The position numbers and the translations under genes are program-made. The notes beneath the pieces are model-generated. The model was not told where the DNA came from and did no database searches. It saw only the letters and a list, made by a program, of their open reading frames with translations. This document shows, in pieces, positions 34,902 to 46,887 of a DNA stretch of 64,000 nt; positions within the stretch are counted from its first letter, which is position 1; each line of letters opens with the position of its first letter. This DNA is from Albifimbria verrucaria (lineage: Eukaryota; Ascomycota; Sordariomycetes; Hypocreales; Stachybotryaceae), in assembly GCA_020081605.1 (NCBI GenBank), contig JAHREC010000011.1, positions 4,340,001-4,404,000 on the forward strand, given 5' to 3'.

Positions 34902-37828
34902 TCAAGGCTCCCCAAAGCCTGCCGACTGCACTCCTGTTGAGGCCTCGCTCTGCTTCATTACAAGTAAGTTTGCAACGACCGTGAGTGGGGGCCAGGTCAA
35001 GACAACAGCAACCTCGACAACATCGAGATGTGAGACTGTTAAGGGCTGCAAGTTTAAGGATGCCGAGACCACCAGGAAGTCGACGTATGCACCCTTGAGC
35101 GCAGGGATGCCGAGGCGACAGCTGCGCCAGACGTGACTGATGTGCCAGAGGCAGAGCCGGCGACAGAACTGCTGGCCCGGGCAGATAATGAGCCTGACTG
35201 GAAATGCAAAGAGGAAGATGGGAAAGATTACATTATGCTCCTCAGAAACCTTGATAAGCCCGATCAGCACACCAAGATTAGAAAAATCCTCGAAAGACGA
35301 AAGAAGGAGTTGGAAAATCGCGGCATGAAGGGGGCTTTTTGAGGTTCGCTCGGACAAGATGGACATTACAGCGTTCTTCTACGTATATAATCTGGGACCA
35401 CTAGGGAAAGACTTCTTCAGGACACTGCCAGAGGTACTTCCGAATGCTCCAATATTTTGAAACATGACTAATATCAGATCCTCTAGCTTTCTAGGGTCGC
35501 CAGGTCGCCCACTGAGGATATCCGCCCTGCGGTGCCTCAAGGCAATAATGCAGTCACTAGGGACCTAGAACCAACCAACGATACAGATGTCATGTCCGGG
35601 CCATGGCTCGCAAAGAGGACCATTTTGCCTGAAGTAAGCGAGAACTGGCACCTTTCACACATCTCGTTTCCACCTTTCTTCAACATCGACCAGCGTCAAG
35701 ATCTGCACGTAACAGGCAAAGACGAGGATCTGCACGACCCAGACAATAACAAATGGCTCTACTCGTATGATGATGAAAGCCTGGGCGAGGGTCAGACGTT
35801 TTATATGATCGAGCCGAGCTGGATGCCAGACGCAGAGGTAAGTTGAATCTAGGATAGTCTCGGACGATGCATCATGTGCTGACGCTGCCCACACAGGAAT
35901 ACAAAGCTATAAGACGTCCGACGGAACTACAAGGAGGCCCATGGGGTGTCCAACCTAACCCAACCACGGACGACGACCAGCACGGATATCACGTGGGAAG
36001 CTACGGCGTCGGCCGCACCGTCGGTGTCGCAAGGAAGGCCGAGCTGGTCTTAATGCGTGTTCAGTTCGGGAGCCGCCAGGTAACGTTTCGAGAGAAACTG
36101 ATTGAGGCTGTCCTCCTAATCGCCGACGATGCCGCCACCAAGCCCAAGAATACTGTTGTGGTCAATATGTCCTTTGGAGCACCACAGCCAAGTGGGGCGG
36201 AAATTAGTATATTGTATACTATCCTCCGTACGTTACAATATCTCTTGCCATCATTGCATAAACTAACGCCCTCTCAGAAGAGATAATGAAGACGATGGAG
36301 GAGACGTACGGTATAATCTTCGTTGCTGCTGCCGGAAACGAGCCAGTGAAAGTCAGCGCGTGGCCAGCACTGGTCGCTCCGCACCTGGAAGGAATGTTGG
36401 TGGTGGGTGCAACGACCAAATGGGGTGGCCGGGCGCGGTTCAGTGCCTACGGGGACCTTGTCCACGCCTGGGCACCGGGTCAGGCCCTGCCAAGCCCACC
36501 TGGTGGCATCTCGATCTCCTTAGCCCTGGCCGGAACATCATTTTGTAAGCCTTCCGTCTGTATTTTTCTCTATAATGCAGCATACTAACACGTAACCCTA
36601 CTTCAGCTTCCCCTTGACCGCCGGTCTAGTCGCCGCCCTCCGATCAAGCCCCCATTACAAAGGAGATCGCTCACCCAAAGGCATGAAAGAGGCCATCATA
36701 GACAAATATTCACGCCCAATTGAGTTCTGGGATGATAAGACCGGGGCAGAGGTCGCAGAATCATCTGGAATGGCTTCACCGGGTCCACCATTTGTATGAT
36801 CGGGGAAGACAGCAGCAGCCTTGAAAAGCGCCAGCTCGCATGCCCCCTCCCCTTAGGCAATCCTAGCTCACGTCCCATCACGTACCGCCCAGGACCCAAC
36901 AGTCCGATCTGCATGCGAGATTGCGGCAAGCTGTGTTCAGGCTTCTATTGCGTGCCAAAGCCGACCGGGACCCCGCCAGACTTCCGTGTGCCGGTCCCTG
37001 TTCCCACCGAGTCGGAGAGCCCCACAGACTCGGATATCCCCACTATCAGTGGCGGCGGCTTCGGGGGCGGCCTGACGGACCTGCCGACGCTGCCACCGGA
37101 TCCGACGGCGTCTTCGGGCCAAGTGTGTCTGTCATCGACAACTGCTACGGTGTGTAACGGCAGCCCGCGGGACCCTGTGTGTATGACTACTACGTCGTGC
37201 GCGAGCTTCGGCCAGCTGACCACCATCAACACCGACAACCTGCCCCAGCTGACCAAACCGGCACCAAGCCCCACCGGCGGTGTTTGCGTGTCGAGCTCTA
37301 CTTGGACGCTTATAGGAGGGCCGCATGGCGAGGCAACTGTCACGACAAGTGGATGCGCCAAGTGGACAATCCCGGGCGCGGAACCAACCAAGCCACCACC
37401 ACCTCCTCCCCTCCCCAAAGCGGCGCTGTATCGCGGCGCACGCCTTCATGGAGAACTGTCCATTCCAAGACGACGTCGTGAATGTGCAGATATGGGACAA
37501 CGGCCTGCTGGTATGCAACAAGGGTTTGGGCAAGATGTTGGCGAGCGCGGAGACCGTTTTCAACTTTGATTGCGGTAATGGGTACCGTGCCGTTGTGACC
37601 AACAACGTTAAGAAGCTCGAGATTACAGCTGCAGATGGTTGGAAGCCGAGTCTGTTCCGGGATGACTACCATTTCCAAGTCACAACCTGCTACATGACGG
37701 ATAATAGGATAATTCGCGGGTCAAAAATCGAGGGAACTTGGGGAGGTGGTGACTGCGCCATGTGCTACAGACCGTATATGTGTGGGGATTATATTTGTCC
37801 CAAGGATAAGGCGATATGTAAGTTGTAG
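34902..37828 (+). CDS. Subtilisin-like (S8) protease module with Cys-rich C-terminal tail, probably fused to GH55
   Basis: A Thr/Ser linker with SRCETVKGCKFKDAETT leads into an I9-prodomain-like stretch (~35190-35430) and then an S8 domain. The catalytic His is in HGYHVGSYGVG (35981-35983), the oxyanion Asn in AAAGNEP (36337-36339) and the Ser in AGTSF (36538-36540). At the Asp position the sequence reads FYMIEPSW, so the Asp appears replaced by Glu. Introns fit at 35434-35486, 35838-35896, 36228-36277 and 36545-36606. A Cys/Pro/Thr-rich segment follows, then an unrecognised ~130-residue Cys-rich C-terminal domain ending at 37828. Frame breaks lie at 35092-35094, 35336-35340, 36610-36613, ~36765 and ~37430. 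No separate start or signal peptide is seen between the GH55 and S8 parts. Confidence 0.7.
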
Positions 37829-38624
37829 GTGGTCTACCTGGTCAGTGGCTAGTTTCTATGTCATTGGGACCGTACTCTACATGGACCTGTAAATACTAGA
37901 CTCTCGAGTTGGATCTTTCCTTCTTAATGCATAAATGTCAGTCCCGAGGTTATAACTCTTGTGTTTAGCTATCTGGCGGGACTATGCTCGTTCTGTTCGG
38001 TAGAGACAGCTTATTGACTGTTTTTGGATCTGGCATCCGCAGCTGAGCTTGACCCTTACACTCGAAATCTAGTTAGGAGTTCGATTCTGCAGTCCATGTG
38101 TTCACCTAAACTTCGACATGAAGATGCCACGAGCATAGCCGATATAGATTGGGTAAAAGGTGGTACATGAATACTCGCGTCAACGACATATGAGATGTCC
38201 ACAAAGCGCGTTGCAGTAGCATCAGAATGCCCCTAGTAGACAAATAAAAGCTAATTTGCTGAAATATGACTCCTAAGCCATAAGCACATCGAGACCAGGC
38301 AAGACCTACTGTGGTTACATGGCTCATGAGTCTAGAACAAGACCACGGTGGTCTGAGATGAGACAAAAGCCCCGGAGTCTTGCTTTATTTGGAATGCAAT
38401 CCACTACTCTGCATGTAATAAAGCTGCACAAGACAGCCCATGTCCCAATCGCTAAGCTGATCTAGGCGATTTAGTCGACAAATGTCACGATCATAACTCT
38501 TCAGGTTAGAGTATAAAAGAGCCATACGGTCCCCTTTATAATAACCTCTCCATCTCTCACCCCATCAAAACAAGCCGGTCCGATATCACCTCTTCACGCA
38601 ACAACACCTAATTCATCTGTCATC
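37829..38624. other. Intergenic with promoter of small secreted protein
   Basis: No gene is seen. The right end carries a TATA box and pyrimidine-rich leader of the next gene. Confidence 0.55.
38512..38518 (+). promoter_or_regulatory. TATA box of the 8-Cys secreted protein gene
   Basis: TATAAAA lies 113 bp upstream of the ATG at 38625, followed by a C/T-rich leader. The spacing is typical for fungal genes. Confidence 0.6.
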
Positions 38625-39080
38625 ATGAAGACTCCAACTTGGCTGAACATGATACTCGTTGCGTCGGTTACCGCCGCTCCGTCCGGGGCTTCTGGCCTGG
38701 CAGCCCGTGATGATTCCGCAAAAGTAAGTCGAAACAGACAGTCATTTATTTCCAAATAGTTCCTAGCCTAATGAGACCACCTCGATTAGCTCTTGATGTG
38801 CACTGAAGGTAATGGTCGTGGAAAATGCACCACCACAACTTGGACGTCTTACCAATGCAACAACTTGACGGAACCCTATGTGGGAAACATTGGCACTTTT
38901 TACGTTCAGCACGAAACCGCGAGATGTTCCTTGGCCCAGTTTGACTGCAGCTTCCTCTGTACTAGCCCTAGTGGTTGTGGTACTGTTGTATTCGATGCAT
39001 TTAGCACCAACGCATTTAACGTCAAGTCGTCCTACATCGGCACAGCGGCCAAGTCCTATCGCTGCATTGGCGGTAATTGA
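38625..39080 (+). CDS. Small secreted cysteine-rich protein (8 Cys), effector-like
   Basis: Exon 1 is 38625-38723, the intron 38724-38789 (GTAAGT to TTAG) and exon 2 38790-39080, giving about 130 residues. A hydrophobic N-terminal signal region (MKTPTWLNMILVASVTAAPS) is followed by a possible dibasic-free pro-segment ending at ARDDSAK. The mature part has eight Cys, an even number suited to four disulfides, with motifs GKCTTTTWTSYQC, CSLAQFDCSFLC, CGTVVFDAF and a final SYRC. Size, signal peptide, Cys density and TATA-driven promoter are effector-like. No family is recognised. The frame is intact, and the splice phase is 0 on both sides. Confidence 0.75.
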
Positions 39081-39594
39081 AGTGGATAGCAGCGGTGAGG
39101 TCGAAATGCGTAAGCGCGATGCTGCAAAGAATTAGTCATGTCAATTTTAGGAACTTAAAATCTCAAGAGAAGGATGAGACAAAGCCAGAGCCCTTGGTAG
39201 CGAGATCTTGCTTGAGGGACCCAGAATTTACAAAGTCAACTTAACTTCTCTTATTATGATAAATCGGATACATTTTGTGGAAACTTTCTTTACCAACTAT
39301 CTTGGAATTGATCAAATGAAGAAGTTGAAATGGCCATAAGCTTAATGGTCATACGTGGAATCTTGTCCGTACTACGACAGTTAGATCGATTTGAGTATTC
39401 TACCCTTGCTCATCGAGATTCGATCTTGGACTTGTAAGCTTTCACAAGTACAGTAAGCAGGGCGGAAGGTTATACCGTCCAGGGTAGTTAAAATAATTCG
39501 GGACGTTGACTCCATATTTCCTTCGTATCAAGTTTTAGACCTCCCACCCCTCATGGTCTTAAGCTAACAGTTGCATCATTTCAATACCTTCCAA
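39081..39594. other. Intergenic, no gene seen
   Basis: 3' flank of the secreted protein gene and promoter of the Nudix gene. No further feature is apparent. Confidence 0.45.
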
Positions 39595-40176
39595 ATGTCT
39601 CATCCACAAAATCCCACATCGGCCTTCGACTTCACTTGGGAGGAATCACTATCAAAATGGAATATCACAGTTGATCAATGGAAGCAAGACAACAACTCCA
39701 CCCTCGACGGGGTATGCGTCGGAGTTGTAGTCTTCAACCAAGAGGGTCGCGTTCTGCTCGTCCAACGCGCAAGCCATGACTCAATGCCCAACAGATGGGA
39801 GATACCCGGTGGAGCAGTAGACCGGGAGGATCCAAGCATACTATACGGTGCGGCCCGAGAATTATGGGAAGAGTCTGGCCTTGTCGCAAAGCGGTTTAGG
39901 CACTTTGTCCCCGAACGCCAGGGAGAGGAGATGGGGCAAATCTTTACGAATCGTTATGGGACAAAGTCTTTCTGCCGTTTCGTTTTCGAGGCCGAAGTCG
40001 AGTCTTCTGAGGCAGTGGCTTTGGACCAAAACGAACACCAGGCTTACGTTTGGGCGAGCAAGGATGAAGTGCAGGACCAGAGGATTGGGGAGCGACAGAT
40101 TCCTATAACCGTGCAGTCCGTACAATCAGTGATACTTGAGGCTTTCCGTATTGAAGAGCAGAGCAAGGGAGAATAG
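39595..40176 (+). CDS. Nudix hydrolase
   Basis: Single-exon protein of 193 residues starting at the first true ATG (39595; the longer frame begins at a TTG). A Nudix domain is visible: beta strands GVCVGVVVFNQEGRVLLVQR and RWEIPGGAVD, then a Nudix-box helix ending AARELWEESGL. Relative to GX5EX7REUXEEXGU, two extra residues lie between the first Glu and REL. It probably hydrolyses a nucleoside-diphosphate-linked compound; the substrate cannot be told. No signal peptide, so cytosolic. The frame is intact. Confidence 0.85.
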   Translation: MSHPQNPTSAFDFTWEESLSKWNITVDQWKQDNNSTLDGVCVGVVVFNQEGRVLLVQRASHDSMPNRWEIPGGAVDREDPSILYGAARELWEESGLVAKRFRHFVPERQGEEMGQIFTNRYGTKSFCRFVFEAEVESSEAVALDQNEHQAYVWASKDEVQDQRIGERQIPITVQSVQSVILEAFRIEEQSKGE

Positions 40177-40469
40177 ATAGAAAAGAGAAGGCGGACCAGA
40201 GATAGATCTATGAGATTCAGCCTTTACGGAACTGCGTACACCAAGGGCAACGGTATTTTGGGCTCGGCAGTCTTCACAATTGCCATGGTTCTGATTGGTG
40301 TTTGTTGATACTCACAAACAGACATTGCCAATTGCATGGGCAAAGAGTAAGACTTGGTCACGAAAGCATTTGGCAATACACCAGTGGCCAAAGCTGCCTG
40401 CGAATCGCAATGTATTATTTGACTGACAGCGCTGTCGTTACATCTAATGGTCCCTTTGTGGTGTGTTCA

Positions 40470-41347
40470 CTATTGAATGAAACTTTGTTGTCGCAGCCAT
40501 TCTTCGCACATCGATGGCCACTTAGACACCGGCAGACCAGGCGTGTCTAATGCGAAGCCATGTGGTGCGTCAGCAAAAATGTGGAGTTCCACTGAGCCAT
40601 TCGCTTTGGTCAGGCCCTCGGCAAGGCGATAGGCATTAATGACAGGGACGACCGGGTCGTTGTTGGAATAAACGATGAAAGAGGGCGGTGGTGATGAGAT
40701 AATTTGCGCATCCGGTTGGACCACATCATATAAAGCTTGCTTCTCCGCAGGCGGCAATGGCGGCTTGTTCTCAACAATCGTCCGCCCTTTGCATTGGTCG
40801 ATATGGGACCGTATCCAAGGATAGCAAAATCCAGAGACAGGATTGTGGCCTGTCGTGACTCCCACTCGCTGGGGTATTTGGCCAAAAGAGCCGCACCCAA
40901 GTGCCCGCCAGATGAAAGTCCACATATTCCTAGGCCTTTCGACGCATGGCCACTCGATTCCATTATCTTCAGAGCTCGCCGCGCGTCATCCAGAGGTGCT
41001 TGGGGCGAGGTCTCAGCATTTGGGAATCTGTGAACCAACACGAAAGCGTAGAAGCCGAGAGTGTTCAACCATTTCGCTACAGCAACACCCTCTCGACCAA
41101 CCATCAGCTGCACGTAACCACCGCCGCCAAGAATTAGAATGCCGCGTCCATTGGGGGTTTCTGGCTTGTAGCCGAACAGAAACGGGCGGTCGACTTTGGT
41201 GACGACGATATTTTGGCTGTTTTCGCCTTGGACCTCTGACTCAAAAGCTCCTTCCAGCGAGCCCTCGTCCCATAGAGACCAAGTCTGGTCACTTTCCAGT
41301 GTATTAATGGTCGACATGATTGCCATGAATTGTTGCGTGAATTGCAT
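40470..41347 (-). CDS. Alpha/beta hydrolase (BD-FAE/esterase-lipase type)
   Basis: About 290 residues. An oxyanion-like GRGILILGGGGYVQL segment lies where esterases carry HGGG. The nucleophile elbow is GLSSGGHLGAALL, the acidic residue lies in YSNNDPVVPV and the His in ADAPHGFALD near the C-terminus, so the complete triad is in proper order. The gene has no intron. One apparent -1 frameshift near 40782, in the GGGC run of the NAKGG segment, joins the N- and C-terminal halves. No signal peptide. It resembles small-molecule esterases often found beside metabolic clusters; substrate unknown. Confidence 0.78.
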
Positions 41348-44300
41348 GTAACATCTTTGCTCGAGCGCATGTATAAAGTGGGAGGAATTAGTGGCTCGCG
41401 TTAATGCTACCCCGAAATCTTCAATTGTACCGAGAGATGGAGGTCATCGTGCCATTACCGAGGCATAGGTAGTTTTTCTACTCGCTTTCAAATAATTTGC
41501 TTGCGATTCCCGCCTTCTTAGGATTCAATAGCTGAACGCAAACTTATCATGTGTGGAAAACAAGCCTTTTGTGTTGGGAATGAATTGCTTGGTCAAGGGA
41601 ACCGTGGACATTTCTGTATTGATTGATCTACCCTAGAGGCTTATGCGCTCCGAAGATCGTTTGGTCATAGCATAAGGAAGCCTGTCCTACCTTGATTTAG
41701 TCAAAAATTAACAGATTTTTTATTTCATCATGCCTAATTATTCAATCTTTGGATACCGACCTACAATCGCCACCCCAAGCGTGGGTAGGTTGAGGCTTTC
41801 AGACCCGACAAACTGTCACTTCTCATTGCTCAGGTGGTGTTATGTGAAATGTGTGGTAGGCTTTCGAAACACAGACTTGGGCCGCCACGAATGGTTGGCT
41901 TAATTCCACTAAGTTCCAGAGAAATAGCGCATAAGAGGTAGTATAGGAGGGAACTGGAGTAAGAATTCTGGTAGAAACTAAGGATATCATCGTGGCCAAA
42001 TGCTCTATTTCCTCCGAGGGTTCCACCGCGGCAAGATCGATGGCTCCGAGATCGAAGGCGCCATCTAGTACATAACACCCCTACCTAGCACTTGCAGAGC
42101 CGTAGTATTCTAGAATAGTGTTATGATGTTGGTATATCCCTCAGTGTTCGGATCTTCATGTACGCAGGTGAGATCCTAGAGTACCCATATATCGGGCAAC
42201 ACCCCCTGCAGCCAGCCCTATTATCTCAATGACGCCACTTTCTTGACCCTTATCGGCATTGCCCCAGCGTGCAATATATTCAGTGGAACCAGCCCACGTA
42301 GGATTTGACATGTGAATGTTCGTCTTGCTGGAGAGGAATTTGGTGATTTGCAAAGACTCGTGTGTTGATTCTTTATGAACTGTGTCGTCTGTTTGGATAT
42401 GAACTGTCTTATTATGGAATGCGTAGCGCACTTTCAGTTTGAAAATAGGTTAGAACTGATTCTTATGTTCTACATCATACTATTCACACTTGAGGCTATT
42501 CAGGTTGCACTCGATTGACAGCTCATGCTAATCCCATTGGTCCAGAATTGATGCCCTCAATGCTACTGTAGCATTCTTTGAACCTATACAGAGAACACTT
42601 GACTACCATTGATGAAAATGCCTAGTTGACATAGACAAAGGCAAAGATTGAAAATAGTCTGGGACCTAGATAGGGCTTCACAGTTTGTAGTGGTTGGCTC
42701 GTCATAGTCAATCTTAACAGAACTGACTCGAAAATGATGTTAATGCTGCTTGAAAATATTCTTGATGCGCTCAAGATATTGTAGCCATTATCTCGTAAGC
42801 ACAAGTTACTGTCTTCTAGCCGTCTTGGCCAACGATATCATCCAGAGACATTGATCATTGGCTGCGCAGTATTGCATACTTACGGCCGGTTCCTGTATGT
42901 GCCTACCATGTCCTCGAAAATACATGTGATTGAGTGTCATAGGCTATCACCAAAGGTCTCAAACTCGAAACTGTATCTCGTAGATGTTGTGCTCAGCGAT
43001 GAAAGGTCGCGATTGCTCCTATATGACTTGTGCTGAGTTTTGCCAGTTGGAAAAGGGGAAATGACGTCAAATCTACTTAAAGTATACTCGCTCGTTCAAC
43101 ATAAGAAAACGAGCTAAATGGATGAATAGTCAGATTCAAATCACATATGGCACAAGAAATTGCTCCAGCGTGATATGTGGTAATCGAGGAATAACGCGAC
43201 GAACTTTGAGAGAGAGTTGGCACCAGCTCTCCTCAGAATCAGCACCAACATCTTGAACTTGGCAGCCAAGCGCGGCATGTTAACCAAATCCGTAGTCTCA
43301 TAAGATACTTGCTCAAAACCAAGGACTTCAAGGATCGTCATCCAGCAGCATATGATGCGGTGGGGCTGACACTGATGCTAAGGGCGGAACAAATCAACCG
43401 TAAATCCTGGGCATCATGATACATAGTAGCAACGGATACACCCGCCAGAATTTGGGGATCCCGTTAGCATTGACCCCAGGATGACCCATTTAAGCAGGAG
43501 GCTTTAAACTTGGTAGTGTATATGAAGCGTCAGCCGAAATCACAATTGGAAGGTCACAAAAACATTACTTGAAACAAATGACAGCGCCTCAGCCCTTTTC
43601 TATACTGTGCGCATAGAATCTTTCGGTGCGAGTATCTCCGCTACGCTCCCGGCAGCGCCTGCATAAACCCAATTACCATAAAGGGGCCAGCGGGTCAGCA
43701 AATTGCCCCAGATGAGCCAGGGTCTATATCGTGCAGTCGGAGTTGCGCCCTTTCGTGGAATCTGCCAAGGAAGCACTGCCGATCCGCCTGGCTTATCATG
43801 TACGCTCCACGTCTGTCATGTCCTGCAGCTGTGATATTGGGCATAGTTTCAACCAGGTGCAAAGCCACCATCTTGTGTTGGTGTGGGTAATGAAATCTCG
43901 GAACAATATGGCTCGGAGGTTTGGCCCCCAGCTCTCCCACGGTACCTCCACAAACATTCTCACCCGCTATAATATCACTTGTTAACAGCCAGGAATGGTC
44001 CGGGCATTATATCTGAACCCAGGCCACTTTAGTCTGTTTCGACCCGGCAAATGATTGTGGCTCGAGAGTGTGCACAGTGGGTCAGCAAGATTACCGAACG
44101 CCCTTCATGACCTTCGGACTTGAAGGTGGAGACACCTTGTTAGCCTTGCCATTGGAGCATTCGATCCGTCTAGCTCGATGCAACCTGGTATCTAAGCTGG
44201 GGAAAGCAGGGGTTTGTGTTGCCGCCCACACCGCCAGCCTAATGCGTGTGTAAAGATAAACTGCCTGTTGGGACCTGACAGGCCTAAGTGAATTAGGAAG

Positions 44301-45556
44301 GTCTGTCTTCACATGAGTTCCATGATCGGCCAGAAGGCGATAAGTGGCCACTTCCCACTAATCACGAGCTTTTGCGACAGACCACTTGCTTGATCTGAAT
44401 CACGGACTGTCGGGGAGGGCACTCCAGGTTACAACGCAGCGCAGCTATGGCCATCTCGCAGCCCTCCAGGCAGGCCAGATCTCCATGGAAAGTTCCGACT
44501 TCATCTGATTTTCAGAGTCGGATCTACAATCCGATGAGAGATTGCGGGAGTTGATCTTGATATCAGCCTTAGATAACGTGTTTGAATTGACTACTTATTG
44601 ACCGAAGGCCATCGCTTTTGCGCGGGTGGACTAGGAGCGTGCGGTTTCTGGTTTCCTGCCTCGCAACTCCCCAACGCCTTGGCGCCCTCACATATCTGTG
44701 TGCTATTATCATATCCTCTAGAGTAGGTGCCCCACTAAGCAAAAAGTCCTTCCAATTTCTGCTGGACTTTTACCATCGTCATGTTTTCCCAATTGCGGGC
44801 AGTGCAGTTGGGACACTCCCGAAGCGAATAACAACGCCGACCAACCTCCTGCAGCCAACGAGGGGCTGATGCGCAGATGGGAAGGTTGTCAAGACATTTT
44901 GACTTGGAAACGTCCCATGCCACCAGAGAGCTTCCTCTTTGGGCAGGCCTCGAAGTCATACTTGGCGGTTTGATGGCAGGAGATCAGGTCCACCCCAATG
45001 GAACAGCCATCAAGGTACCGAGACGGCACTTCTGTGACTATATCTGTCAGCAGGGACTCTGCAGCTTGGTTGCCCTGCTAGGCAAATCATCCAAGCACCG
45101 CGGCTAAGTTGCGGGAATCGGGCGAGAGTGAATCCTTTCAAGGGAGCCATGGCGGCCCCAGATTCCAGATTTAGAAGGTGGTCACTGCTGCTGCCCAAGC
45201 TCGCTTCTCGATTGCGTTGTCGTCCAGCTTTGGTCGTCTTGAACGAGCAATGTGCTCAGAGCAAGCGAGGGACTGTGTTTACGCGAGACTCCAATCAGGC
45301 GTTGACGCTTAGGTTATCAGATTTAGTATGAATCTCATCACAGGTTGCGACTTTCCTAACTTGGCGATCCGAGCCGAGCCTCAGTTGTCCATCGTGAACG
45401 ACATCCGAATATCATGAACACATCTATATAAGAGCACGAGTCGTCCTTGTCAACTGAGCTTTTCTCCTCACCAAGCCTCACGCTTAGCATCAGTAGCTTC
45501 AAGCCTCAGACTTCGGACTCAGATTCTTCTCGGTTATCCCATCTTCAGCATCCAAA
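41348..45556. other. Gene-free stretch, ~4.2 kb
   Basis: Both strands hold only short frames (the longest ~90 codons) without recognisable motifs or signal peptides. The left part (to ~43400) is AT-moderate and the right part (43470-45400) nearer 50% GC. I found no clear inverted or direct terminal repeats. A degraded element or lost gene is possible but not shown. Confidence 0.5.
45425..45432 (+). promoter_or_regulatory. TATA box of the subtilisin gene
   Basis: TATATAAG lies 132 bp upstream of the ATG at 45557, with a C/T-rich leader between. This is the arrangement of a strong inducible fungal promoter. Confidence 0.6.
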
Positions 45557-46887
45557 ATGCGTGCCTCCGTTCTTCTCGCCCTCCTGCCTCTGGCAGCTGC
45601 CGCTCCTGCTATCCAGAAGCGTGCTCCTCTCATCACCCCACCGGCGCTGAGGTCGTTGAGAACAAGTACATTGTCAAGCTCAAGACTGCTGCCTCCTCCA
45701 ACACCCGAGTTGCCGTGAACTCTGCTGTCCAGTCCATCGCTGCCGATGCCGACACCGTCTTCGAGAACATTGGTGCCTTTGCTGCCACCTTGACCGCCGA
45801 GGAGGTTGAGACTCTCCGTGACAACCCCGATGTAAGTCATAGTACTTTTCTGGCTACGATCGGAACATCATACTGACAGATGGCTCTCAGGTCGAGTACA
45901 TTGAGAAGGAGGCCATCTTCCACATGTTCGCCACCCAGAGCAACGCTCCTGGGGTCTGGCCCGTCTCTCCAACACCCAGAAGGGCTCCACCACCTACACC
46001 TACGCCGACAGCGCCGGTACTGGTGCTTGCGCCTACGTTGTTGACACCGGTGTTGACACCACCCACGCCGTACGTGATGACTTATGCGTTAGAAATGCTC
46101 CTAGCAAGACTAATATCTCTCCAGGATCTTGAGGGCCGTGCTACCTTCCTGCGCAACTTCGCTGGCACCAGCAGCGGTGACCCTCAGGGCCACGGTACCC
46201 ACGTCGCCGGTACCATTGCCGGAAAGACCTACGGTGTCGCCAAGAAGGCCCGTGTCTTCGGTGTTACCGTCCTGAACTCTGCCGGTTCCGGCACCACGTA
46301 AGTAACAAACTGTTTCCATTGAGAATTGCATTTCCGCTAATCAGCTACAGCTCCGGCATTGTCTCCGGTATGGACTTCGTCGTTTCCGACTCCCGCACCC
46401 GCGCCAGCACCTGCCCCCGCGGTTTCGTTGTCAACATGTCTCTCGGTGGTGGTTTCTCCCAGGCCCTGAACGACGCTGCCGCTCGCATCGTCAGCGCTGG
46501 TCTCTTCCTTGCTGTCGCTGCCGGCAACGGTGACTCTCTCGGCCGCCCCAGAACATCAACACTGTCTCCCCTGCCTCCACTGCCTCCGCCTGCACTGTCG
46601 GTGCCACTGACATCAACGACCGTGTCGCCTCTTTCTCCAACTACGGCAACCTCCTTGACATCTACGCTCCTGGTGTCAACGTTCTCAGCCTGCGCCCCGG
46701 TGGTGGCACTGCTACTCTCAGCGGTACCTCCATGGCCGCTCCCCACATTGCTGGTCTCGGTGCCTACTACCTGGGAACTGGTGCTTCCACTGCTTCCAAC
46801 ATGTGCAACTACATCCGCAGCCAGGCTCTCTCTGGTGTCATCACTGGCGTTCCTTCTGGCACTGCCAACCTTCTTGCCCAGAACTAA
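45557..46887 (+). CDS. Secreted proteinase K-like subtilisin (S8A, Pr1-type)
   Basis: Extracellular alkaline serine protease made as a prepro-enzyme: signal peptide ([17 protein letters not shown]), an I9 inhibitor prodomain (NKYIVKLKT to [14 protein letters not shown]), then the S8 domain. The triad is complete: Asp in YVVDTGVD (46043-46045), His in [10 protein letters not shown] (46191-46193) and Ser in [12 protein letters not shown] (46729-46731). Exons are 45557-45831, 45891-46069, 46125-46297 and 46351-46887. Three apparent single-base losses: CCCC in the prodomain (~45640), the GGGG near 45950, and CCCC near 46550. Codon use is strongly biased to C-ending codons, suggesting high expression. 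Enzymes of this type degrade insect or nematode cuticle and host proteins in hypocrealean pathogens. Confidence 0.92.

Noticed and set aside
38070..38105. tRNA-like T-loop (GTTCGATTC)
   Set aside because: The flanking bases do not pair into a T-stem or acceptor stem, so no tRNA is supported.
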